Below, one piece after another: positions 48,219 through 60,200 of a stretch of 64,000 bases of DNA. A program made the position numbers and the translations under genes. Position 1 is the first letter of the stretch, and each line of letters starts with the position of its first letter. Where the stretch lies: assembly GCF_034702125.1 (NCBI RefSeq), contig NC_085866.1, positions 16,079,815 through 16,143,814 on the forward strand, read 5' to 3'. The notes below the pieces were generated by a model. The model ran no database searches, was not told the DNA's origin, and saw only the letters and a program-made list of their open reading frames with translations. This DNA is from Engraulis encrasicolus (taxonomy: Eukaryota; Chordata; Actinopteri; Clupeiformes; Engraulidae).

Positions 48219-51200
48219 ATGTTCAACAAATTCTACGAATGGATAGGAACAGGAATAGCTAACCTTCGTAACGGCGTGCCTGCCAATGATCTGCCCGACA
48301 CTGCCGGAGTTGCAGAAGATGATTCTCCCAGCAGAAAAAGGAGAAACGACTGGTAAGTAACGGTGCAATTAACCGATGTGTCTTCAAAGTAAAACAACTT
48401 TTCTTTCATTTACGAGCGCAGTGGAAAAATGTGTTAAATGGACTGCCAGCAAATTTCAGTTTGCTGGGAACAAAATAGAGCTCTTCAGCGTTGACGTCAA
48501 CTTGTATGCGGCGTTTGGACTACCGGTTCCATGGCGATTTTTTACATTGCAAAACGCCATAGAGATTCAGGTTTGGCAAAAATATAAGTTGCACGGCAAC
48601 AACGAACATTAGCGTGTCCCCGCATCCCTTTCTCGTTAGTGGAACGGATCGTATCATCATGTTGGTGTATTCACATGTTAAATCATGACGATTATAATTC
48701 AATATTGCTAACCCCTTTCTGATCATTAAAACTTCCGAACTACATACTTTCCTTTGGTTGCCATGGTTACAACCCTCCGCACGTACATGCCGTTAGATAC
48801 AGGCGCCGCTTCTGTAGTCGCCAAAAGCTTCCGGGTTTAGCATATGGACGCAACATCGTATTTATGTCGAAGTTTGACACAAAATGATCAACCATGTCAT
48901 ACCTACAGCCTATTTTTAACACCCTCGACAGTTTGCGGGGGTTCGCTAAGCGCGTGCTTGCACTCGGAGCTTATTTGAAATTTACCCCTATTCATTCCCA
49001 ATGGAGGCCGGAAGCCGATAGGAACCAGGACGTCCTTAAATGCTAACATGAAAGACTACAATCTACTACATGCTTCCGCTTCCGCTGAAGAACTCTATTC
49101 CCAACTCCTAGCAGGCATGAACTGTTATTCGCAGTTAGATGTTAGATCAGACTTGAATCAGCTGTCTAGGTTGGGCAGTGAAGTAATGCGCATGTTTCAC
49201 CAGTGTTATCTTTGCAAGGGCGGCAAACCTTACTGACCATAATATTGTCGTGTTGGTGCTTGTGTGTTTTCTGTTACTCAGTCTGTCTAACTTGCAGGAC
49301 CTAGTTTATGGGCAGTGATGCATGTGCCTGTAGAGCTGTGTAAAACCTATTACTTTGCACACTACGGTAACGGCATGGTCGTAGTGAATAGAGTGAAAGT
49401 GAATGTTTCATAAAAGTGAAAGTGATTCATGTTTGATCCCATGGATCCTACAGCACACAAGTGTAAACAATGACGATGCACCTCTATCAATTACTGTAGT
49501 ATTATCCATCACACATGTGAGGGACAGTTGTGCACAGAGCCCAAGCTTTACAATCGCATTTATTTCTAAATACAATGACGTGTTTTTTTTTCTGGACAGT
49601 ATGGATGATGGGGGAGCAGAGGAAGACGAAAGGGTTGTCAAGAAGTTTCGTATGGGTAAGTTGTGTTTGCTATGTGTCCAATCAACCGGAATATTCTATC
49701 AGCTAGCCATGATGACTGACATTGAGTGGCTAACTGAGTAATATTTTGTCCAGGAGACCTAGTTGACTCGGTTAAGAGTGCAGCGGAGGGGGTGAAGACT
49801 CACGGATCCAGTGTGGCATCGTGGGTACGGAAAAGTGTGAGCCCCACTCTGAGGAACATGATGCCAGCCTCCCTGCCCCCGCTCACGCCGCCACCCGTCA
49901 CGGAGTCTGACTCTGCGGAGCCCTCCGCCTTCCCTGATCCTGATCCTGACCCTGAGCCAGACCCAGACCCATCACCTGACGGACAGGTACAGACATTACA
50001 TTACATTACACTTATCTGACACTTTCATTTTATTCAAAGCGACTTACAGTTATTATTTGTCAGGGTATTGGTTACAGTCCCTGGAGCAATGTGGGGTTAG
50101 GTGTCTTGCTCACAAGGGCACTTCAGCCATGGATGGAGATGTAGGGAGAGGTCAGGGGAGATTCGAACCTGCAACCCCTAGATCGAAAGACCAACTCTCT
50201 TACCACTAGGCCACGGCTGCCCCATTGGTTGATTGATTTGGTTCTGTTGGGACTGAGGAAGGTACAGCATGGAGGTTGAATCAGACTGGTGTGTTGTACT
50301 GTGCTGTAACTTTGTGATTTTTGGATAAATTGAACATGACACAGCCAGAAGACTGAATTACTGTCTGTTGTGGAGTTACGTTCTAATACCAGAGAATCGT
50401 ATATGAGAGTGAGATAAAGCAGGCGGGTTCTTTTCCGGTATCCACTTTATGTTGGGTGAACGCCCCTTTAGGAGACCTTCGATTAGGAGACCTTCAGAGT
50501 CTTGAGGTAGAGAATAAATTGAGTCCCCTTAGCGCTGTAGATGGCGGTAGCGCACGTCTTGTGCTAACACCACGAAAAGAGAAGAAGGAGGGACAACGCC
50601 CCCTTAAGGGGGATTCATACTTGTCGTGACTGGCGCTACCCTCCTTCATACTTCACTCGCGACCTCACTCGCGCCGTCACGTGACCCAAAATGACGTCAC
50701 ACGCCGTGGCGCGAGCTGCCGTGGCGCGAGCTGCCGTGGCGCGAGCTGCCGTGGCGCGACGTCGTGCACCCCACATTTTTTGTAACTTGTCGTGCGCCAC
50801 CAGCGACCATGCAGGTAGGCAGACAAAGCAGGAGTTGCGACGAGAGGCTACAACTACTGTAGGCTACTACAGAATGGATCCTGCATCATTTTGAGGATAA
50901 TAAAATGTCCTAGAGAGTTATTTTATCTTCTCTCTTAAATGTTGTTCAGTGAAACAATTGTTTACTTTGTTCAGAAGCACGTTGTGTTCGGCGATCTATT
51001 TATAAATTCTGCCGCCAGAACAATGCTCTCACATGGTCTTGGAATGATCTGGCAATGTAGGCTACAACAAAAAATATATGTTTCAATGTGGTAAGTCACA
51101 AGTCAGATGTTCAGTAGCCCTACAGCAGCCGTGTTTGGCTTTCTATTTTATACATCCGTAGAACTCACGCTGCGAGTTGCGAAAGATACTGCCGTTTCTC

Positions 51201-54200
51201 TCATGAACAGCAGAGGGCACTTCCGACAATGCGAGCGAAAGCCTGTTTGAAGTATGAATAGTCTGGCGCAAGTGATGACGTCATTGATGGTTCTCGCGCC
51301 ACACGCGCCAAAGTGCGCACGTGAAGTATGCAGAGCCCTTTAGGAGACCAATTTTTGAGCACACGCTTTTGCATTGAGTGGGCGTGTTTCGATTCCTCTT
51401 ATTGTATATCCAACCTCTTTACTAATACTGTTTTCAGGCCGACCAGAATGGGGCTGGTGCCCGTTCCCACATCAGTTATGTTCAGAACTGAAGTGCTTAC
51501 CTGCGGACCACTCATGCTCATACTGGACTCTGAACTTTTTCGTATGTGACTTGTGTTACCAAGATGAACCTGTTGTCGTCACGGTTTGCAGAGAGAAAAA
51601 AAACAAGTATTTTTCAGTTCGCATCGCGAACCAACTTTCCAGCTCCCGCACGCTCAAGTATGAACATTCCAGCCAGTTCGAGACTTGGTGCAGGAACGGG
51701 CACCAGTATAGACGCCGACATAGGCACAGACACAGGCGCTAACTTGTGTATCCCTCTGTTTGGTTTGCTTGTTAAAGTTTTATGGTTCTTTTGTGGAGTG
51801 TTGTCCTTGCTTGGTGTATGTGACTGTGTCCATTTTGTCTTGACCTTGTAGGAAGAAAGTCCTTGTCCTGATGAGGACACCTTTATTGCTCCGTCTACCA
51901 CCATGGAATGGAAAGTCATCTCCAAGACAGGTAAGCGCATACTTGTATTGGTCACAGTGAATGGATGCACACTTTTCTTAATTAACCGAAACATATTTGA
52001 GTTATAGTTGATTTGAAAGAAAGCAGGCCACAATGGATACAAAGTAACTCTGTCTGAAAATGTTAAGATGTGTTTTGGCACAACAAGTCTTTCAACACAA
52101 CTGTTTTGATCTTGTAAATACATCTACAATTTATTTCAATGACGTGGCATGTCTGTCTTTTTGTTAGATTGTGTTTGCCAACACCACCTCCTAACGCCTC
52201 TTTTTCCCCTCCTTCCTAACTTGGAAACATTTCAGATTCTATGCGGATGGAGAAGTCGGTGGCCATCTCCAAGGTGTGCAGGCGGCAGGCCTGTATGGCT
52301 CTCCCGACGCGCGAGATGCCCAAGACCAACGGGCACTCCATTTCTTTACCCCCCTCTGCCACCAGCATCCCCAAGCCATGCCCCTCGCCTCGCCTGGGCC
52401 GCCCCCTCAACCTCCGACCACACAGGTCACCCAGGTACGCTGCTATCCACCTTAACCTTATTAGCACACCTACTAACCCCAGCCATTTCTTTTTGTATAT
52501 ATATTTTGGTCTTTTACGACTTTATTGATCACTCAAGATAATGGAAAAAAGGAGGCGCACACAAGGCTTGTGTGAAAAAGTGTATTGAAGCCGAATTTAA
52601 CCAACAGAAGTCTAAGGTTAACTGGAGAAACAGACGTTTCGGAGCTAGTCCATTCTCAATGTCTCCATGGGAGGGAGAGTGCACGCACCAAGCAATACAC
52701 GGGTGTTAAGTGCAGGCGCAGACGCCGACCTTTGTTGGTCTTTTGTCATCAACGACTTTATTGATGACAGGACAGTGTGAGAGGTGGACAGGAATCGAAT
52801 GGGGAGAGAGACGAGGAGGAGTCTGCAAAGTGCAGAGTGCCCTACCGGTTGGCCACAGCAGGGCCTACCCCAGACATTTCAACTGTTGTTGTGCGAGGTT
52901 ATCTTCCACACACCGCGCTCTTCCGTCTTGGCACCAGGGCACCAAGGCCATAAATTAAAACATTTTTTTTCTAGCCGTCAAAATGAAATATAACCAGTAT
53001 TCAGCATTCAAGACTGAAGGGTAGTGTGACCATGTTTGTGCCAGCATAAAGGAGCACATGTTTTTGGTCAGGGGGTTTGGGGGTCCTCCACCAAGAAAAA
53101 TTGTCTTTCGTATATGCAATTTCATGCATTTTAAAGCATTTTAATCAATTAGGCATCAGAGAGGGCATCAAGGTCACTGTGGCCTTATGGCAGATATTTT
53201 TTGAAGGGCACAAGGCCAAAATAGGAGGGCACGAGGGCCATGGCCCTCGCGAAAATCCTGCCCTGTTCTGCACTAGTCACCCGGGTAGATTCTGATCACA
53301 CTGGACTTCATGTCTGATTGTGTGTTTTGATGTGGCAGCATTGTCTTGCATTTCTTCCTAACATGTGGAGTGAATTATGCTTTGATTTTAACCACTACTC
53401 CTATTCGATGAACCACAAATGCTTTTCTGTGCTATTTTGTGGTCTGAACAGCAGTGTGATGCAGTTTTCTCTCCTGTGTCATGTGTGCAGTGTCGTTCGC
53501 TGTCATCATACTGTGTCATTTGAGCTTTTGTCTTCTATTGTGCCCTAACAATGCCAGCGAGTTGATGCATTTTTTGTAGATCTTGCGCATCGTCTGTGCA
53601 GTGCTGTAAGCTCTGATGGAGTAGTGACTTCAAATGATCTTTTTGGTCATCTCCGCTTAACAATGGCAGACTATTGATGTATTTCTGTAAATCTCTTCAA
53701 TTGTGTGTCGACGTTCATTGTGAGGACGAGTTTTGACTTTTTGTCCTCCATGGTCTGCTAACAGTGGAAGCCTGTACATTTACTTCTCCTAGTATATTTT
53801 TCCTTCTGCTGTGTGTGGTGTAGGGGTGTGCAAAATAATCGTCATATCGATGCATTGCGATACTTACCCTCACGATACAATGCATCAATTCATGACAAGG
53901 TATCATGATATTTATTTTCTCAATATACTGCATGGATTCATGACAATTGATTATTTGATAACAATAAAATTTGATTTGCCACAGGTTATTTTGTACAGTA
54001 GAGAATAGGTAATATTTCTGTTGTGATGTAAGCTCTCTCCCAGATGATAGAATGCTTAAATAGAATGAACTGACTTAAGAAAGCTACACAGCAACTGACA
54101 AATAAGCTGTATTTTACACATTTACTGAAGTAAATATCGCAATGCATCACAGTAGTACATGAATCGCAATGCATCGTGATAGAATCACATCGTGGCATGT

Positions 54201-57200
54201 GTATCATGATGCACATTAAATCGTGAAACCTTAGCCAAAACCCATCCCTAGTGTGGTGTGTCTCACAGCTCGGTGTGAATGAACTGAAGATAACATAAAA
54301 CTCTTTTGAAACAAACAATACTGCACCACAATCTTCCACTATTCTAAAATGTAATTTTTCACTAGCAGGATGTTGATGCATTTTTCTCTCTGTAGCGTGG
54401 CTGCAGTGGGATTTAAACTGCAGTTCCATCATGTTGATGTATTTTTCTCCTCCTGTGTGCAGTGTACCCAGCAGCTCGGTGTATATATTTACATACACAA
54501 TGCACATTTACATATAGTAAAATGCATCTTTCAAAATCTCCTCTGTCATGTTTGCAGTATAATTTGAACCTCTCTACTCAAATTCTCCTCTCACCTCTCT
54601 TCTTGTCCCCTATGCAGGTGAAATAACGTTTCTCCTCATTCTATATCTTCTGTGTGCCATGTGATTTGAACTTCACTTCTCCCATCTTTCCCCTCCTGTG
54701 TGCAGTATGATTTCATCTTCTTTTCTCTCTTCTATGTTCCCATCCTATATGCAATGTGGTTTCATCTCTCCTTTTTTCTCAGCTGTGTGTGGTCTCAGCT
54801 TCTCTCCTCTCTTTTGCTCGACTGTGTTGTCATTTCAACTTCTCTCTCATTTCCTCTCTTCCCTTCTCTGTTGTGTTCAGTAACTTTTCATCTTGTCCTC
54901 CCTCCTGTGTACAGTATGATTTCAACTTCTCTCCTTTCCTCTTATCTCTGTTTGTGTAGTGACTTTTCAACGTCTCTCTCTTTGCTGAGTGCTGCTGAGT
55001 GTGGTTTCAACATTTCCTCTCCTCTTCTCTACTGTGTGTGCAGCAGGGCTTGAAAACGAAATTATTTTTCAAACGTTCCGTTCCGAACGGTTCAGGCAAG
55101 TTTCAGTTTAACGTTTTCGTTCCTGCAATCGTTCCCCCACAAAAATATCGTTCCTGAACCGGTTCGGAACGAAAAATAACGTTCGTTCTTAACGTTCCTG
55201 CAGTGTTTAACGGCCATATTAAGTCTATTTTCGTGGACTTTATCTTAGAATAGACGTACTCATTATTTCCCCTTGATTTACACAGCTATTCTCAAAAATA
55301 ATAACACACCCAAAAACACTCAGATGGGCTATCCATCCTGGCAGATTTAACCGGATGCCTATAATTCTTATCAAAAGTAGCCTATGCCAGCCCAGTAGCG
55401 GTGGGTGGATGTTGATTAGGGAGGCACAATACAGAATAGCCAGAGAGAGTTTAAAAAAATAGCCAGAGAGAGTTCCTAAAAAAATCTCTGGAATAGCGCA
55501 GGTAAACGTCAGCATAATAAGAGGTGTCGATAGGCATGGATTTCAGTTCTTGCCTAGCTCTATTTAATAGGCCATGAGGTTTGCAGCAAGTGAAACGTGT
55601 AAGTAAAAGGGACACAGTTTGCTCCACAAAAAAATCCCAAACTGTTTTGAGATGTGCACGATGCAAGGGGTCACTAGTTCTAGAGAAGGGACAGGTTGCA
55701 TAGTCTGAAACCTCGGATATGCTCTCAGATATCGGCTACCAACCATTCCAGTGCAAGTCCATCACCACAAAACCGGAGACCTTTTGCTTGCCTAACAGAC
55801 AAGCGTCACAAAATAGCAAGAGTTTCCACGTAGTCCATCCCATCAGCCCAGCCCTCTGCACGACAGAAGAGAATAATAACTTTAACAACAAATGCGCTGT
55901 CTTTCTCTATCCCTGCTTGTTGTCACACGCGACCTACTGTATTCGTGATGACAGCCAGGAAATATTGCGCAATACTGACAATTGAAACATTGAGCGGGCC
56001 AGCTAACGTCAGCTAGCGTCTGTCCATCTGCCACGCATTGACCACAACACCAGATAAATAAGACGCCCTTGATTACAGCACATAAAACACCAGCTCTCAC
56101 CTCTCTTCTCTACAACCGACAGTGGGATACGCTGCGCACAACAAAAGCACTTCAGTAACTTTACCACAACATAATTTGCCATAACCGCATTGAACATCGA
56201 GGCACTCGGCGGTGCCATTACAAGTAGTAAGCTAAACATGACTTACCCACCAGTTGCCTCTCGAGAGCACTCTGCGAATTAGGTTCATCAAATCGCCTAT
56301 CCAATTCCTTTGCAAATCATTGACTGCATGGTCCAAATACTCTGTCCCTGTAGGAATCCCAACACCGATCTCAAGACATGTTCTCTTTTGCTCTCCATGG
56401 TGTCAATATAAAACTCTGTACTGTCCGTGAATGAGACTGAAGAACAGCGCGGGTAAAGTGTCATTTCTCTTACAAAAACTTATTTGATATTGGTGGTCAA
56501 AAACTTTAGGGCGGGTTTATTAGAGTCAACTTCCAATCACTACGAGACAGCAGGAGAACAGAGACAGTTTAGTTCTAGTTTCCTATCAAAATCTCTGAGG
56601 AGAAGCACATCCTAAATTTACCCAGGAAGTTTCTCCATACAATGCACAGTCGCACTCTGATTGGCCAATGCTCCTCAATATTTTATCAATCGGCGGCAAG
56701 AGCTCAGGTGAAGCAAAATGCTGTTGCTGTATGCATGTTTCCCCTCATACACGTCAGTATCCGAACTAAAAGACTGCTCGTCGCCATGGTTACTCCTCAA
56801 ACAAAATCGTGCACTTGTATGAAATATAGAGAACGAAAAAAAAAACCGTTATTAACCGGTTTGTGGATTTCAGAATAACGTTTTTGTTCCGGAACACTTG
56901 AAGACCATTTCGGTTTCGTTTCCGTTTCCGTTCCTTGTAAAATTCCATAAAATTTCGTTCGTTTTCGGTTTTCGTTTTCGTTCCTTGAACCGGTTCGGAG
57001 CCCTGGTGTGCAGTAAGATTTCATCTCTTCTCTTCTCACCTCTCCTCTTTTCCTTCCCGTGTGAAAGTGAAAGTGAAGTGAAAACCCAACTGGGAAACTC
57101 CAACTCCCATTGTCATTGTGAGACAGCACTCCACAGCACACAAGTGTTCACTGCACACAACAACATTGCATTTATGTAAGGGGGCAGCCCCCAATGGCGC

Positions 57201-60200
57201 CCCAAGGGAGCAGTGCGGCTGGACGGTACCATGCTCATGGTACTTCAGTCATGGAGGGGGATGGGGGAGAGCACTGGTTGATTACTCCCCCCATCAGCCT
57301 GGCAGGACGTGTGTGTCGGGCCGTGTGTGTGTCGTGATTTCAAGTTCTCTCCTCTTTCCCTTTTTGTTTGCATTGTTCTTTCATCTCCTCTTTTCCCTCC
57401 TCTGTCTCCTCTGTAGTGTGTCGAGCAGCCCAGTGTCCAGCAGAGGGAGTTCATGCTACACCAGCCTGTACGATAAGACTTTCCCCCTCTCATCGGGAGA
57501 CGCCTCCTTCAGCACCACACGCCGCCCCCCACACCCACGCTCTCGCTGCACAGCACAAGAGGTCAGATATATTCGATATATTTATCATGTTGTTATTAAT
57601 TATTCTACATTATTATTACACAATGTTGCACAATGGATACCCCCCTCACTCTGCACAGCACAGATCTCTGTAGTACACATGCCCCTACTGCTGTCTGCTG
57701 TTAAAGTTCTGATTCTTGTTATTTTTATGCCAATTCTAACTTGATCCCATTTTTCCAAATCCTGAGCCAGCCACTCAGCACACCTTAACTTTTGCCATAC
57801 ATTTGTGTTCTTAATCACCCCACTTTATATCATTTTTTGTTCGTGTAAATGTTAAGCACATTGAGCTTTATGCTGTTTTGTATGAAATGTGCTAAACAAA
57901 TAAAGTTTTTAGGTGTAACACCATATACCAATATTTTACTTATATCATGGCACAAATACATGATGTAAGTGCAAAATTGTTACATGGTATTACACTGGTA
58001 TTGCATGATATTAAATATTGTTATACACTGGTTATTACACTGTACCTAATGTGGTAGATCACTGTAATTAGTGAACCATTTAAATAAAAAGTGTAACCAC
58101 GTTGTTGTTATTCTTCCAGTCGGTGCGTGATGAGGAGAAGGAGGTCTACAGGCAGCTGCTGGCCATGGTGTCCGGAGGGCAGCTGTCTCTCTTCCACAAC
58201 GGAAGCTCCCCCAGAGCCATTCGCTCACACAGGGACTTGTAAGTCACCTTTTATACTTGTGCACTGTAGGTAGTAGTAGTAGTAGTAGTAGTCCACCACG
58301 CTTGTAGTGTCTTGATCTTGATTCTGATTTGGCATACCTGTGTATTTCCCAATACATTGAAATGGTATGCCTCACATAGTGTGCGTGTGTGCCACTTAAG
58401 GGCCGTACACACATGTCGCTGCTATTTACTCGCTACTTGCTCACTCGCCTACTTGCCACTCGCTCTGGGTGATTTTGTTTACTGGTTGTTACGGTTCCCG
58501 CTGTCCGCGCCAATAACGTCCGTACGAAACAAAATGTAGGCCTACGCTGTTTAACGTTGATCGTGTGCTGTGCACAACCATGCATATGAGCCTTTGATGG
58601 TGTACACTGTATGTATTTTCCTAAACACTTTTAACCAAAGCGTGATGGCGTGCAGAAGTTGGGTGGTCAGAACACCACAGGGGCAACGTCACCTGTCAAT
58701 AATCTGTATTCTGCATTCCAATTGGTTACTCGCTTAACTCGCGTCGCTCGAAGATAAAATAAGTTTATCTCGGAACCCGCCCACATCGCATCGCTTGTAC
58801 TCTCCTCGCCTACTCGCCAGCGAGACTCGCTGGAACACGTAGACATTCTATTGACTTCATCCGCTGAGCGAGTAACTAGCAGCGACGTGTGTGTACGGCC
58901 CTTTATGGTAGCCAACCATGTGGCATAGAAGTTGTTCACTAATTCTGGTACTGCAACCAGTCAGCCCAGGCCAGGAGTGAAAATGATTTCCCCCAAAAAC
59001 TTGACTCGTGACCTCACAGAGAATTCAAGAATATTGTGCATGTGTGTGTAATTTCTAATAATTTAACAATAATTTTATGAAGTTATTAGAAAGTATACAC
59101 ACACACACACACACATGCACAATATTTTTGTGTTGTAATTGTTATGTCTGAGCTCTCCTCCCCGTGTCCCTCTCTCCTCTCCACAGCTCCAGCTTCCTGC
59201 TGCCCAGTCGCCGGCAGCTGCTGCAGTGCTCCTCGTCCGGGGGCTCTGGGGAGTCCATAGAGGTGTTCAGCATCAGCGGCCCGCCCAGCCCCAGCCCCAC
59301 CTCCAGCCAGGCCTCTAGCCCTCGCGCAACGGCTGCCGACGGAAAGGCCTGGTCTCCAGAACCCGGAGCAGAGCCGGAGCCCGACCCACAGACCAGCGCC
59401 ACCACCACCACCACCACTACTAAGCCCCCCACTCCCCTGCCCTCCGCACCCTCGCCTGCCACCCTGCAGGACTCCTCCTCGCAGGACACACAGTCTTCAG
59501 GTAGTCCCATTACTTTGCATTTAGTACCCATTTCAAATATTTGCTGCTGTGTATATTGTATTATTATTTAATATGTTGTATTATATTGTATTGTTACTAA
59601 ATATGTTAGTATTACTACTTAGTGCATTTTAATGATCCATCAGTCTCTCAGATGATTACACAGCAGCATATTAAAAGCCTTGAGTGATGCTTATACCCAC
59701 ACAGTGACAGCATGCTGCTGCATTTGGCAGACTAAATAATAATATATGGTCATGGCTTACTTACTGTATGATACAATTGCTGTGTGCTCTGGCCACCTTA
59801 CACATGCTTGTGTGCTCATGGGATATTATGGGAGTCTCACACTTCTCTTCATCCACCGTCCCTGTGCAGCTCAGGATGGCGACTCCGTCATCTTTGTGAA
59901 GGAGCAGCAGGGCAAGAGGCCGGACAACGCCAGGTGAGCTCAGCCACAGAGCTACCTGACTGCTCTCTGACTCAATTTGTTGACGCTCACAGCCCAGTCA
60001 TAACCAAATTAATCTTTTTTTTTTTTTTCCCTGTGTTGCAGCATGCCCTGTTTCCAGGCTGAACTGTGGATAAAAGAATTGTAAGTAATATGCATAATGA
60101 TCACATCACAATGTTAAGTTGTTCGATTATTTTAATCAAACCTGCATGTCATCTGCTAAGTATGTCCTGGTTGTGTGTGTTGCAGAACTAGTCTGTATGA

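Larger units (their letters stand above)
53290..57416 (+). repeat. senp1: Splice-acceptor-like degenerate minisatellite
   Basis: Senp1 intron 5 contains many imperfect units built as a pyrimidine-rich stretch, TGTGTGCAG, then GTATGATTTCA or GTGT. Examples start near 53460, 54445, 54690, 54740, 54900 and 57005. The true acceptor of exon 6 (57411-57416) has the same form. Two hAT elements have inserted into the array. Confidence 0.6.

Noticed and set aside
51374..51851. Possible extra senp1 exon in a frame at 51.4-51.75 kb
   Set aside because: A good acceptor (TTTTCAG at 51437) exists, but the phase required by exon 3 hits a stop within 18 codons. The alternative frame has no donor that restores the frame of exon 4. 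Exons 3 and 4 join in phase without it. A rare isoform is not excluded.
54370..55053. Overlapping Ser/Phe-rich frames as a membrane protein
   Set aside because: They are translations of the pyrimidine-rich minisatellite in senp1 intron 5 and lack conserved motifs.
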